Shown: positions 7,182-14,055 of the stretch, in pieces | How positions within the stretch are numbered: position 1 is the stretch's first letter | Layout of the letters: every line of letters starts with the position of its first letter | Origin: Blastocatellia bacterium UBA7656 | Lineage (GTDB): Bacteria; Acidobacteriota; Blastocatellia; UBA7656 | Length of the DNA: 24,111 nt | NCBI GenBank assembly: GCA_002483445.1 | Contig: DLHY01000107.1 | Span: 64,870-88,980 of the forward strand | Reading direction: 5' to 3' | Program-made: the position numbers and the translations under genes | Notes under the pieces: model-generated | Database searches by the model: none | Told to the model about the DNA's origin: nothing | What the model saw: only the letters and a program-made list of their open reading frames with translations

Positions 7182-8054
7182 ATGCTAAAAAGCACTGATG
7201 CCGAGCAGATCAATGCGGCTATCAGGAAGCTTTGGTCATTCAATGATGCTGAAAGAAGAGACGGGATAGAAGAGATCGCCCGGCTGGGCCCGATCGCTGC
7301 GAAACCGCTGTCGGCTCTGCTGTCAGACCTTATTGAGAATCATCATCCGAGGTTCCCGACCGGAAAAGAAGATGAAGGCAAAAAGGCTTTGGAGCGGTAT
7401 ATAAAATCGGCTCGAAGCGGCAGAGATGAAGACGAAGAGGCGCATAACCGGGTGTCAAAGCTCGCCATCAATTCAAGGCTGATGCAGGATGCTATATGCC
7501 TGCTGGGCGAACTGAAAGCGGAAGAAGGCGTGCCTGTGCTTATAAGAATAATGGAAGGTCAGGCGCAAAACAGTCGAGGAACCGGATATGAAATGATCGC
7601 GTTGCGTCGTATAGGATCAGCCGCAGTCCCCTATCTGATCAAAGCGATTGAAGAATCTCACGCAAGAGCTTCGGAAGTCGATTGGGTGATCTTCGGCTAT
7701 GCTATAGAACTGGGGGAGGCAGAAGATGAATCGTTTCCCGATCAAGAGAATCAGGACACAGATGAGGATGACGAAGCAGAAATCAAAGAAATAGCCGCAA
7801 TAATTCGAAAAAAATCTCTCCGGGTTCTGGGAGCGATAGGCGACCTTCGGGCAATACCTTTTCTTGAAAAGCTTCTCGACAGGACTCAAGACAAGTTCGA
7901 GAAAGAAGACATCGAGGAGGCGATAGAAAAGATAAAAAAGGTAAAAAAAGAACCGCCCAAAGAACTGCCCGCAGGCACCGGTCTTACTTCTATCCGAGTT
8001 TATGATCCGCTTGAAGACGAGCTAAATGATAGCTGCGCAAGCCGGAGAAGATAG
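7182..8054 (+). CDS. HEAT-repeat protein
   Basis: The 290-residue protein is mostly alpha-helical hairpins of the PBS-lyase HEAT type. Recognisable repeats include DAERRDGIEEIARLGPIAAKPLSALL, MQDAICLLGELKAEEGVPVLIRIM, MIALRRIGSAAVPYLIKAIE and SLRVLGAIGDLRAIPFLEKLLD. Between repeats lies a very acidic stretch (about residues 180-200, rich in Glu/Asp), and the C-terminal part has a Lys/Glu/Pro-rich tail. Such proteins usually serve as protein-binding scaffolds; the partner is unknown. Two starts are equally well served: ATG 7182 with GAGGAGA five bases upstream, and ATG 7107 with AGGAGA seven bases upstream. The longer form adds a hydrophobic 25-residue N terminus (MRTCAIVILTVFMPIS) that could export or anchor the protein. 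I use the shorter form, with low certainty. Confidence 0.82.
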   Translation: MLKSTDAEQINAAIRKLWSFNDAERRDGIEEIARLGPIAAKPLSALLSDLIENHHPRFPTGKEDEGKKALERYIKSARSGRDEDEEAHNRVSKLAINSRLMQDAICLLGELKAEEGVPVLIRIMEGQAQNSRGTGYEMIALRRIGSAAVPYLIKAIEESHARASEVDWVIFGYAIELGEAEDESFPDQENQDTDEDDEAEIKEIAAIIRKKSLRVLGAIGDLRAIPFLEKLLDRTQDKFEKEDIEEAIEKIKKVKKEPPKELPAGTGLTSIRVYDPLEDELNDSCASRRR

Positions 8055-8077
8055 ATGCAGAGTGGTCAAAATGATGC

Positions 8078-8098
8078 GTGAGCGGTCTATCCGCCCAC
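8078..8098. terminator. Hairpin between convergent HEAT and M14 genes, possible terminator
   Basis: Arms GTGAGCGG (8078-8085) and CCGCCCAC (8091-8098) close a five-base loop. There is one mismatch on the plus strand, and a G-U wobble instead on the minus strand. It lies in the 61-bp gap between two convergent stops. No strong T tract follows on either strand, so factor-independent function is uncertain. Confidence 0.35.
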
Positions 8099-8115
8099 AC
8101 ATCACATTTCACCTC

Positions 8116-10926
8116 TCACCTCAGCGACGGCGCGAGCAGTATCGAGTTCAAAAACAACTGCGTCGAGGTTCGCCACAGATATCGGAAATTCGGATCTTCG
8201 GCAAACATGATCACGTGTCCGCCTCCCACAGGCTCATCGATCAGATACGCCGTGCCGCGAAGAAGCTCTTCAGTGTTGTCAGGCCATACGAATCCCGCGA
8301 CCGTAAGTCCTCCTTCAGCGGCGAATGTCACGACATTCGCTCCGTCCTTCGACGGGCGGAAGAAAGTGTCTCCGCCGAACAAAACGACGAGCGCGTCCGA
8401 CGTGTAGCCATAGGAAAGGAAATGATCGCGGTTGATCTTCGTGCGAAACGAAGAGCCGGGAAGCCCGATGGGTTGAGTCGGTTTTTTCTTCGCGGGCTTC
8501 TCTTCGGGCTTGGCCGTTTTTTCTTTCGATTCCGTCGGCTTCGCTTCTTCAGCAGGCTTTTCAGCGGGCGGCGGAGTGTCTTCGTCCGAGCCGACTATGC
8601 GCGAAGATGAAAGCTCGACATCTTTGCGCGCGAACATAGTCGCCCCTCCGCCTACGCCGATGAGTACGCCGCCGCGACTGACCCATTCCTTGAGCTTATC
8701 TATACCGGGCTTGCCCAGAGCCGCCTGATACGCGCCGCCGCTGCCATCGGGAAAAATAATCACGTTGAACTTTTGCAGATCGATTCCCTTGAGCGCGTTG
8801 ATCATCACGGGCGTGAACTGCAATCCGTAAGCTCGCTCGAAGGTGTACCACATCGCGCCGAAGGCAGTCGGGCTTGTCCCCTCATCCCAAACGACTGCGA
8901 CGCGCGGCGCTTTGAGGCTCACGACGCTTTCCGATCCTATGCCGGTGTCGCCTTCTTCGGGGAATGAGGAATTGGCTGCATAGACCTGCGCGCCCGTTTC
9001 GCGAGCCAGCGCATTGACGCGATCATGAAGGGATTCCGCATTGCGGGAAGTTCGCGCAACGAGAGTGCCTGCGGGCCAGTTCCGCCCGCCCGCGTTCATC
9101 TGCCGCGTCGCAATTGCAATCTTGAACCCTTCGCCGAGAAGCGCGATGGCGAGGCGCGATGCGGCGTCAGTGCCATAAGGGATGATGTAGGCGGTCGCAG
9201 CGCGTCCGCCTTCGACCCCGCCGCCGAGTCCGGGGAGAGGCTGCGAATCCGCAGCCGCAAGCGCCGAGACATCGAGCGCGTTCCAGGTCCTAAGAGGCGC
9301 GGCTTCTTCTTTGAGCGTGACCTGAGAGCCTCGCACCGCAGGCGCGTCTTCAGTCCAGTAGGCTTCGACGCCCGATGCAAGCGGCAATGACCATGAAGTT
9401 ATATCGTAAAACTCATAGCCTTCCTTATCGACGTTTTTGCCGCGCTGTTCGTTTCGCTCCTTTCGGGCAAGCTCGCGGCGAATGAATTCCTGATCGAGTT
9501 CGGAATTAGGCTCAAGGTGAGCTTTTGCCAATCGCTTCTGCGGCTGATTGAAATCTATGATGTAAGCTCCGGCGGGAAATTCTTTCGCCGCGGGCTTCGA
9601 GCCGAGATAATCATGCGCTGTCGATGATTTGAACGCTTCGCGGGCGACCATCACTTCGATGCCTTCTCGAATCAGGTTGCGAACGAGGGCGGCTGTGCGA
9701 GCGGCGTCTTTTCCGGGCAGAAGAACGACGCGCCTCATCTTTTCGGTTCGGCCTTCATCCATTCCGGTCTTGAAGAACAGATAGAAATCCTTGAGCCGCG
9801 CCTCGCGACTTGCAGCAGCGGTTTCAAGAGTGGCCATCGTCGCGGTGAAATGCTTGGCTATGCCCTGACGGAAAGTCAGTATGGTTTCATCGTCGAGTTT
9901 GCTGTTGATCGATAGCGGCCCGCCCGCGTCTGTTTCATACGTCATTCCTGTCGCCCCGTTGAGCGATGACCATGAATCCATGTATCCGGCATAGTAAACA
10001 TCGAAGACATGGCGGACATAATAATTCCATCCATATTTATCGAAGGCCGATGCGTTGCCGCGCCCGAATTTGTCGTACCAGAATTTAGATTTCTCCAGCG
10101 GAAGATTTCTGTTTATAGGCTCGGCGGCGGGCGGAAAGAAATAATTCGACACCTGCCCGTGATGATCGACGAAGACCTGCGGTCGCCACTCTCTCACGCC
10201 GCGAATCAGCGCGAGGCTTTCAGGCTGCGACATAGCGAGAAGATCGCGATTGAGATCGAAGCGATAATGATTCACGCGACCATAGATTTGATACGGCTCG
10301 CGATGCTCGATGCTGAAAGGTTCAGGGTTGCCGATTGCGACCGAGTTTTCCCACACGGCGAAACGCTCATGCCCGTCGGGATTATGAAAGAGGTTTACGA
10401 CGATGACAGTGTTTTTGAGAATGTCGAGCGTGCGCGGCTCTTCGCTTGCGGCGAGTTGAAAGATAGTCTGCTGCACGGCTTCGTAGCTGGCCGATTCATT
10501 TCCGTGAATGCCGTAGTTGAGCCAGACGATTGCCGGGATGGAGCGGGCTATCTGATCAGCTTCGGAATCGTTCGTGATTTTTCTGGGATCGGCGAGGCGC
10601 GCGGTATTGGCTTTGATCTCGTCGAGACGCGCGAGGTTTTCAGGCGCGGAGATGATGGCGAGGTAGAGTTTGCGATGTTCCCACGTCTCGCCGTTTTCGA
10701 CCAGTCGCACGCGATCCGAAGCGGCGGCGATTTTTTCCACGACGCGCACGATCTGACCGTAGGGCGTCTGGAATTCGCCCGGCTCATAGCCGTTGAGGCT
10801 GGAGGGTCGAGGGACGCTCGCGCGATAAGGGCCGCGAGAGTAGAAATCGAATTTTTCCTGAGCGATTGCTGTAGCGAACAGGCAAGGAATGAAGAGCGAG
10901 AGCAGCGTGATGCGTTTTAATTTCAT
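8116..10926 (-). CDS. Secreted M14-family zinc carboxypeptidase with C-terminal GATase-like region
   Basis: The 936-residue protein starts at ATG 10926, preceded by AGGTGG. Residues 1-22 are a signal peptide ending AIAQ. The M14 catalytic domain follows. The zinc pair is H141 and E144 in GIHGNESASYEA, the third ligand is H255 or H256 in VFVDHHGQVSNYFFPP, and the probable catalytic Glu is E331 in GMTYETDAGGP. DLNRDLLAMSQPES is another conserved patch. The C-terminal half contains an alpha/beta segment resembling a class I glutamine-amidotransferase-like fold (VIIFPDGSGG, WVSRGGVLIGVGGGATMFA). A Pro/Lys/Glu-rich linker (about residues 800-840) follows. Large M14 proteins of this layout are common in Acidobacteriota and Bacteroidota. 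An extracytoplasmic peptidase role in peptide scavenging is inferred. Confidence 0.92.
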   Translation of the reverse strand: MKLKRITLLSLFIPCLFATAIAQEKFDFYSRGPYRASVPRPSSLNGYEPGEFQTPYGQIVRVVEKIAAASDRVRLVENGETWEHRKLYLAIISAPENLARLDEIKANTARLADPRKITNDSEADQIARSIPAIVWLNYGIHGNESASYEAVQQTIFQLAASEEPRTLDILKNTVIVVNLFHNPDGHERFAVWENSVAIGNPEPFSIEHREPYQIYGRVNHYRFDLNRDLLAMSQPESLALIRGVREWRPQVFVDHHGQVSNYFFPPAAEPINRNLPLEKSKFWYDKFGRGNASAFDKYGWNYYVRHVFDVYYAGYMDSWSSLNGATGMTYETDAGGPLSINSKLDDETILTFRQGIAKHFTATMATLETAAASREARLKDFYLFFKTGMDEGRTEKMRRVVLLPGKDAARTAALVRNLIREGIEVMVAREAFKSSTAHDYLGSKPAAKEFPAGAYIIDFNQPQKRLAKAHLEPNSELDQEFIRRELARKERNEQRGKNVDKEGYEFYDITSWSLPLASGVEAYWTEDAPAVRGSQVTLKEEAAPLRTWNALDVSALAAADSQPLPGLGGGVEGGRAATAYIIPYGTDAASRLAIALLGEGFKIAIATRQMNAGGRNWPAGTLVARTSRNAESLHDRVNALARETGAQVYAANSSFPEEGDTGIGSESVVSLKAPRVAVVWDEGTSPTAFGAMWYTFERAYGLQFTPVMINALKGIDLQKFNVIIFPDGSGGAYQAALGKPGIDKLKEWVSRGGVLIGVGGGATMFARKDVELSSSRIVGSDEDTPPPAEKPAEEAKPTESKEKTAKPEEKPAKKKPTQPIGLPGSSFRTKINRDHFLSYGYTSDALVVLFGGDTFFRPSKDGANVVTFAAEGGLTVAGFVWPDNTEELLRGTAYLIDEPVGGGHVIMFAEDPNFRYLWRTSTQLFLNSILLAPSLR

Positions 10927-11198
10927 GCAGAATCCACCTGTGAATTTGAAATGAAAAATCGAGCGAGTATGCTAACGGAAATGAGAAGCTTTGAAAAGTT
11001 ACCGGGCAGATGGTTTCCCGCGCTTTCGCGGCTTGACTGTCAGAGCCATCACCTATAGTTTTGTGACGAATCATAGGGCATCAATCCTGAAAAGCAGCAG
11101 TGGTCTTATAAGCATTCACAGTTCGCACAACAGCAGTTCGAATGAATAATGCAGCCGCCGACGGCTGTTCGTTTTTGTCGCTTGAACAGGAGAAGTTT

Positions 11199-11594
11199 AT
11201 GGCAAAGACCATTGCAACCCTTGTAGGCGTGGTGTTCATACTGGTCGGGGCTGTGGGATTCGTCTCTCACAATCCTCTCGAACTTGGCGCACATCTGGGC
11301 ACCGTGCATAATGTCGTTCACCTTGTTTCAGGCGTAGTGTCTCTGTATATCGGCACCAAAGGGAGTCTCTCAGCAGCGCGCATCTTTTGCCTGTTGTTCG
11401 GGTTAGTTTATGGCGCTCTTGGCGCAGTGGGATTCGTGGCAGGTCAGGGCGAAGGGAAAATGCTCAACCTTCCCGGCCCGCTCGAACTTGGCACGATGGA
11501 TCACATCATTCATGTAGCGATAGGCGTTCTCTTCCTCGCAGGCGGACTGATGACCAAATCTGAATCTGCTCAACCTGCGAGCAGCGACGGATAG
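11199..11594 (+). CDS. DUF4383-type small integral membrane protein
   Basis: The 131-residue protein starts at the ATG at 11199, with AGGAGAA about five bases upstream. A longer reading from 11142 would skip that site. Four hydrophobic helices are visible: TIATLVGVVFILVGAVGFV, VVHLVSGVVSLYIGT, IFCLLFGLVYGALGAVGFVA and DHIIHVAIGVLFLAGGL. Short polar loops containing NPLELGAHLGTVHN and GPLELGTMDHIIHV lie between them. The two halves look like an internal duplication, each with an ELG segment followed by a His and a membrane helix. This fits the DUF4383 family of inner-membrane proteins of unknown function. The only downstream same-strand neighbour is the TonB_C-TPR gene, which has its own promoter. 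Confidence 0.85.
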   Translation: MAKTIATLVGVVFILVGAVGFVSHNPLELGAHLGTVHNVVHLVSGVVSLYIGTKGSLSAARIFCLLFGLVYGALGAVGFVAGQGEGKMLNLPGPLELGTMDHIIHVAIGVLFLAGGLMTKSESAQPASSDG

Positions 11595-11737
11595 AACCGG
11601 CGCAAGCGGGCGAAAAAGAGTCGCTTGAATCTGCTTCGAATAATGCCTGGCGAACCCGCCGTTCGGTTAAAGGCGGTTGTGGGGTGGATGTGTATTCATA
11701 CGAAAGCTCGTTCCTTGAGATCGGCTCAGAATCAGGC

Positions 11738-11765
11738 TTTCATTCCCGCAGAGTTTGAGTATAAT
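11738..11765 (+). promoter_or_regulatory. Predicted promoter of the TonB_C-TPR gene
   Basis: A perfect -10 TATAAT occupies 11760-11765. The best -35 candidate is a poor TTTCAT at 11738-11743, giving a 16-base spacer. The start codon at 11820 lies about 50 bases downstream. The promoter sits inside any longer reading of the gene, supporting the shorter start. Confidence 0.5.
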
Positions 11766-11819
11766 TGCGCCCAGACCCGTTGCGATTCTTCCCTACAGTC
11801 GAATTCAGGAGGTGCTAGG

Positions 11820-13667
11820 ATGACACCGACGAGATTCTTCTTGAAGCTGGTCTTTGCTGTAGCGATCCTCAATCTGTTGAACGTGGCAGCGCCGGGGCAG
11901 AACTCTCCGCCAAATGTCGTTCGCAAATCAGGTGGAGTTATGCAAAGCGAGGCCATCAAGCGAGTGGAACCTGTTTATCCGCCTCTGGCAAAAGCGGCGC
12001 GCGTCTCCGGCGCGGTCGTCGTCGAAATAACCACCGACGAACAAGGCAACGTCGAATCAGCGCGTGCAATATCGGGACACCCGCTGCTCAAGGACTCGGC
12101 TGTTGCGGCTGCGCGCGGGTGGAAATTCAACCCGACCCGCCTGAGCGGCGTTGCGGTCAAAGTCATCGGGACGATCACGTTTAATTTCACGCTCCCTGAT
12201 AACAGGGTCAGAGATGCCGAGGATGAAATTGAAATAGAAAAACTCAAAGAAGCTGTCCGCGCCAATCCGAACTCGGCGGAAGCTCATTTCGAACTGGGCG
12301 AAGCTTATGCTGATGAAGAGCTTTACGAAGAGGCCATCGAATCTTTCAAGCAAGCCGTCCGACTCAAGCCCGATTACGAAGAGGCCCACCTCGATCTTTC
12401 CTCGGCATACAGGGAGAAGGCTCGATATGACGAAGCCCTATTGCCTCTCAAAGAGATTCTCAAATTCAATCCCAACTCCCTCGACGCCCTTAATGAACTC
12501 GTCTCCCTGCTGGCCTACGACCTGAAGCGTTACACGGAAGCAGTAGAAATTCTCACTCGCATCGTCCAGCTATCTCCACAAGACCCTAAAGCATATAAAG
12601 ACCTCGGCTGGTGCTACCTACGCCTCAAAAAATTTGATGATGCGGTCACAGCCCTTCAGGAAGCTATCCATCTTAACTCTAATGATGGATGGACGCATTT
12701 CAACCTCGGCGTGGCTTATCACAATCTGAAGAGACACGAAGAAGCAGTGACAGCTTACACTCAGTCCCTTCGGGTCAAACAGCCATATTCCTTACAGGAT
12801 GTAGTTTATGCAAACCTCGGCCTGATTTACGTCGAGTTGAAACGTTTCAGCGAAGCGATAGAAGCCTGCCAAAAAGCGATTGAGATCAAACCCAATTCGT
12901 CAGTCGCGCATAGCGTTATGGGCAAGGCTTATCACGACCTCGCGCAATTCGAAGAAGCAGAGAAAGCTCTGACAAAGGCACTTGAGTTGGATCGCAGGAA
13001 TATAAATGCGTTGGGAGCGCTTGCCGATGTCTACAGTCATCTGGGTCGTATGCAGGACGCGGAAAAAACTTACAGAGAGGTGCTGAGGTTCAGGCCCGAT
13101 CTCTCCCAGGCATACTTCGGGCTTGCAGCGGCGTTGACTGCCCAGAAGAAATATGTCGCGGCGGAAGAGACCATCAATGAAGGACTCAAATACTCGCCTG
13201 AAAACACGAATGGCTATCTGCTGCTCGCTTCGATTCTCACGCATCAGGGTCGGGCGGCGGAAGCTGAGGCCGTGTATCGAAAGTTGATGGAGTCTAAACC
13301 TGATGATCCCAGAGTTCTGAACAACCTCGGCTACCAGATGCTTGAACTCGGCAAAAACCTTGAAGAAGCCCTGAAATTGATCAAGCGCGCCGTCGATGCC
13401 GATCCCGGCAACGGCTATTACCTCGACAGCCTCGGCTGGGCTTATTTCAAGCTCGGCAAGCTCGAAGAAGCGGAAAAATATTTGATCGAAGCCGCCCGAA
13501 TCAATACGAACTCAGCAACTGTTGAAGAGCATCTGGGCGATGTGTATCAAAAGCAGGGCAAGGTTGAGAAAGCAAAATCGTCGTGGGAAAGGGCGCTCTC
13601 GCTTACGCAGGACTCAGAGCAGAGCGCGAGACTAAAATCGAAACTCGACGGAAAGCACAGTAAGTAA
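11820..13667 (+). CDS. Exported TonB_C-domain protein fused to a long TPR array
   Basis: The 615-residue protein starts at ATG 11820, with AGGAGG at 11807-11812. An N-terminal signal or anchor (FFLKLVFAVAILNLLNVAAPGQ) precedes a TonB C-terminal-like domain at about residues 45-130: KRVEPVYPPLAKAARVSGAVVVEITTDEQG, then SAVAAARGWKFNPT and VKVIGTITFNFTLP. The rest is about twelve TPR units, such as AHFELGEAYADEELYEEAIESFKQA, AYKDLGWCYLRLKKFDDAVTALQEA and YLDSLGWAYFKLGKLEEAEKYL. A TonB_C domain next to a membrane anchor normally energises outer-membrane receptors. Here there is no proline-rich periplasmic spanner and the domain is N-terminal, so a periplasmic scaffold or assembly role is as likely as energy transduction. 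It has its own promoter. Confidence 0.92.
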   Translation: MTPTRFFLKLVFAVAILNLLNVAAPGQNSPPNVVRKSGGVMQSEAIKRVEPVYPPLAKAARVSGAVVVEITTDEQGNVESARAISGHPLLKDSAVAAARGWKFNPTRLSGVAVKVIGTITFNFTLPDNRVRDAEDEIEIEKLKEAVRANPNSAEAHFELGEAYADEELYEEAIESFKQAVRLKPDYEEAHLDLSSAYREKARYDEALLPLKEILKFNPNSLDALNELVSLLAYDLKRYTEAVEILTRIVQLSPQDPKAYKDLGWCYLRLKKFDDAVTALQEAIHLNSNDGWTHFNLGVAYHNLKRHEEAVTAYTQSLRVKQPYSLQDVVYANLGLIYVELKRFSEAIEACQKAIEIKPNSSVAHSVMGKAYHDLAQFEEAEKALTKALELDRRNINALGALADVYSHLGRMQDAEKTYREVLRFRPDLSQAYFGLAAALTAQKKYVAAEETINEGLKYSPENTNGYLLLASILTHQGRAAEAEAVYRKLMESKPDDPRVLNNLGYQMLELGKNLEEALKLIKRAVDADPGNGYYLDSLGWAYFKLGKLEEAEKYLIEAARINTNSATVEEHLGDVYQKQGKVEKAKSSWERALSLTQDSEQSARLKSKLDGKHSK

Positions 13668-13714
13668 TCGACCCTCGCTTTTGAATCGCGACCACACGGC
13701 GCGCGATGTTGCGG

Positions 13715-13744
13715 TTGACCTCACTGCGGATCGAAGGCTAGAAT
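13715..13744 (+). promoter_or_regulatory. Predicted sigma-70-type promoter of the small basic protein gene
   Basis: TTGACC (13715-13720) and TAGAAT (13739-13744) are separated by 18 bases. Transcription would start near 13751, about 50 bases before the ATG at 13804. This is the best canonical promoter match in the window. Confidence 0.6.
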
Positions 13745-13803
13745 TTGCCGTTCCATCCAGCCTCGCAAAGCGGATGATAACGAAAGGATTTCAGGAACCA
13801 GAT

Positions 13804-13968
13804 ATGAGAATACGCAATCACGAAATAAATCAGCGACGACAACGCCAGGAGAAACGCAGACGGCTTCGTAAAAAACTGGCCGCAGCCACTGCCCCGGAAG
13901 ATCGAAACGCTATACTGGAAAAGATTCGCAAGACCTACCCCAAATACACGCCCGAAGTTCAGTCGTAA
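13804..13968 (+). CDS. 54-residue highly basic protein (possibly DUF6800-like)
   Basis: The protein begins MRIRNHEINQRRQRQEKRRR, followed by a helical LRKKLAAATAPEDRNAILEKIRKTYP segment. The ATG at 13804 has AGGAA six to seven bases upstream and lies about 50 bases after a clear promoter; a longer reading from TTG 13681 would begin upstream of that promoter. The pattern is an Arg/Lys-rich helix, then Ala-rich helix, then KIRK and a short tail. It resembles the small proteins grouped as DUF6800, as I remember that family, and I cannot verify the assignment. Its charge suggests RNA or ribosome binding; this is inference only. There is no signal peptide and no cysteine. Confidence 0.65.
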   Translation: MRIRNHEINQRRQRQEKRRRLRKKLAAATAPEDRNAILEKIRKTYPKYTPEVQS

Positions 13969-13995
13969 ACTGTTTCGACTGCGCGCGGAAAATTG

Positions 13996-14028
13996 AAAAA
14001 GCGGCGCAAGCATTGACTCGCGCCGCTT
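13996..14028 (-). terminator. Rho-independent terminator of the ribonucleotide reductase gene
   Basis: Perfect nine-pair arms AAGCGGCGC (13999-14007) and GCGCCGCTT (14020-14028) enclose a 12-base loop. On the minus strand the stem is followed by TTTTTC, a standard terminator, 28 bases after the nrdJ stop. It could also stop plus-strand transcripts from the small basic gene, but the T tract on that side is weak. Confidence 0.75.
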
Positions 14029-14055
14029 CCCTGAGTTTCTACGATCAATGCCGGT

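Noticed and set aside
10009..10920. A 303-codon plus-strand open frame opposite the M14 peptidase
   Set aside because: Antisense to the conserved M14 catalytic domain; no domain and no ribosome binding site.
11625..11819. Upstream extension of the TonB_C-TPR protein by 65 residues
   Set aside because: It would cover a perfect TATAAT box and precede a strong AGGAGG site; the shorter start gives a normal signal peptide.
13681..13803. Upstream extension of the small basic protein from a TTG codon
   Set aside because: It would begin upstream of the promoter that appears to drive the gene.
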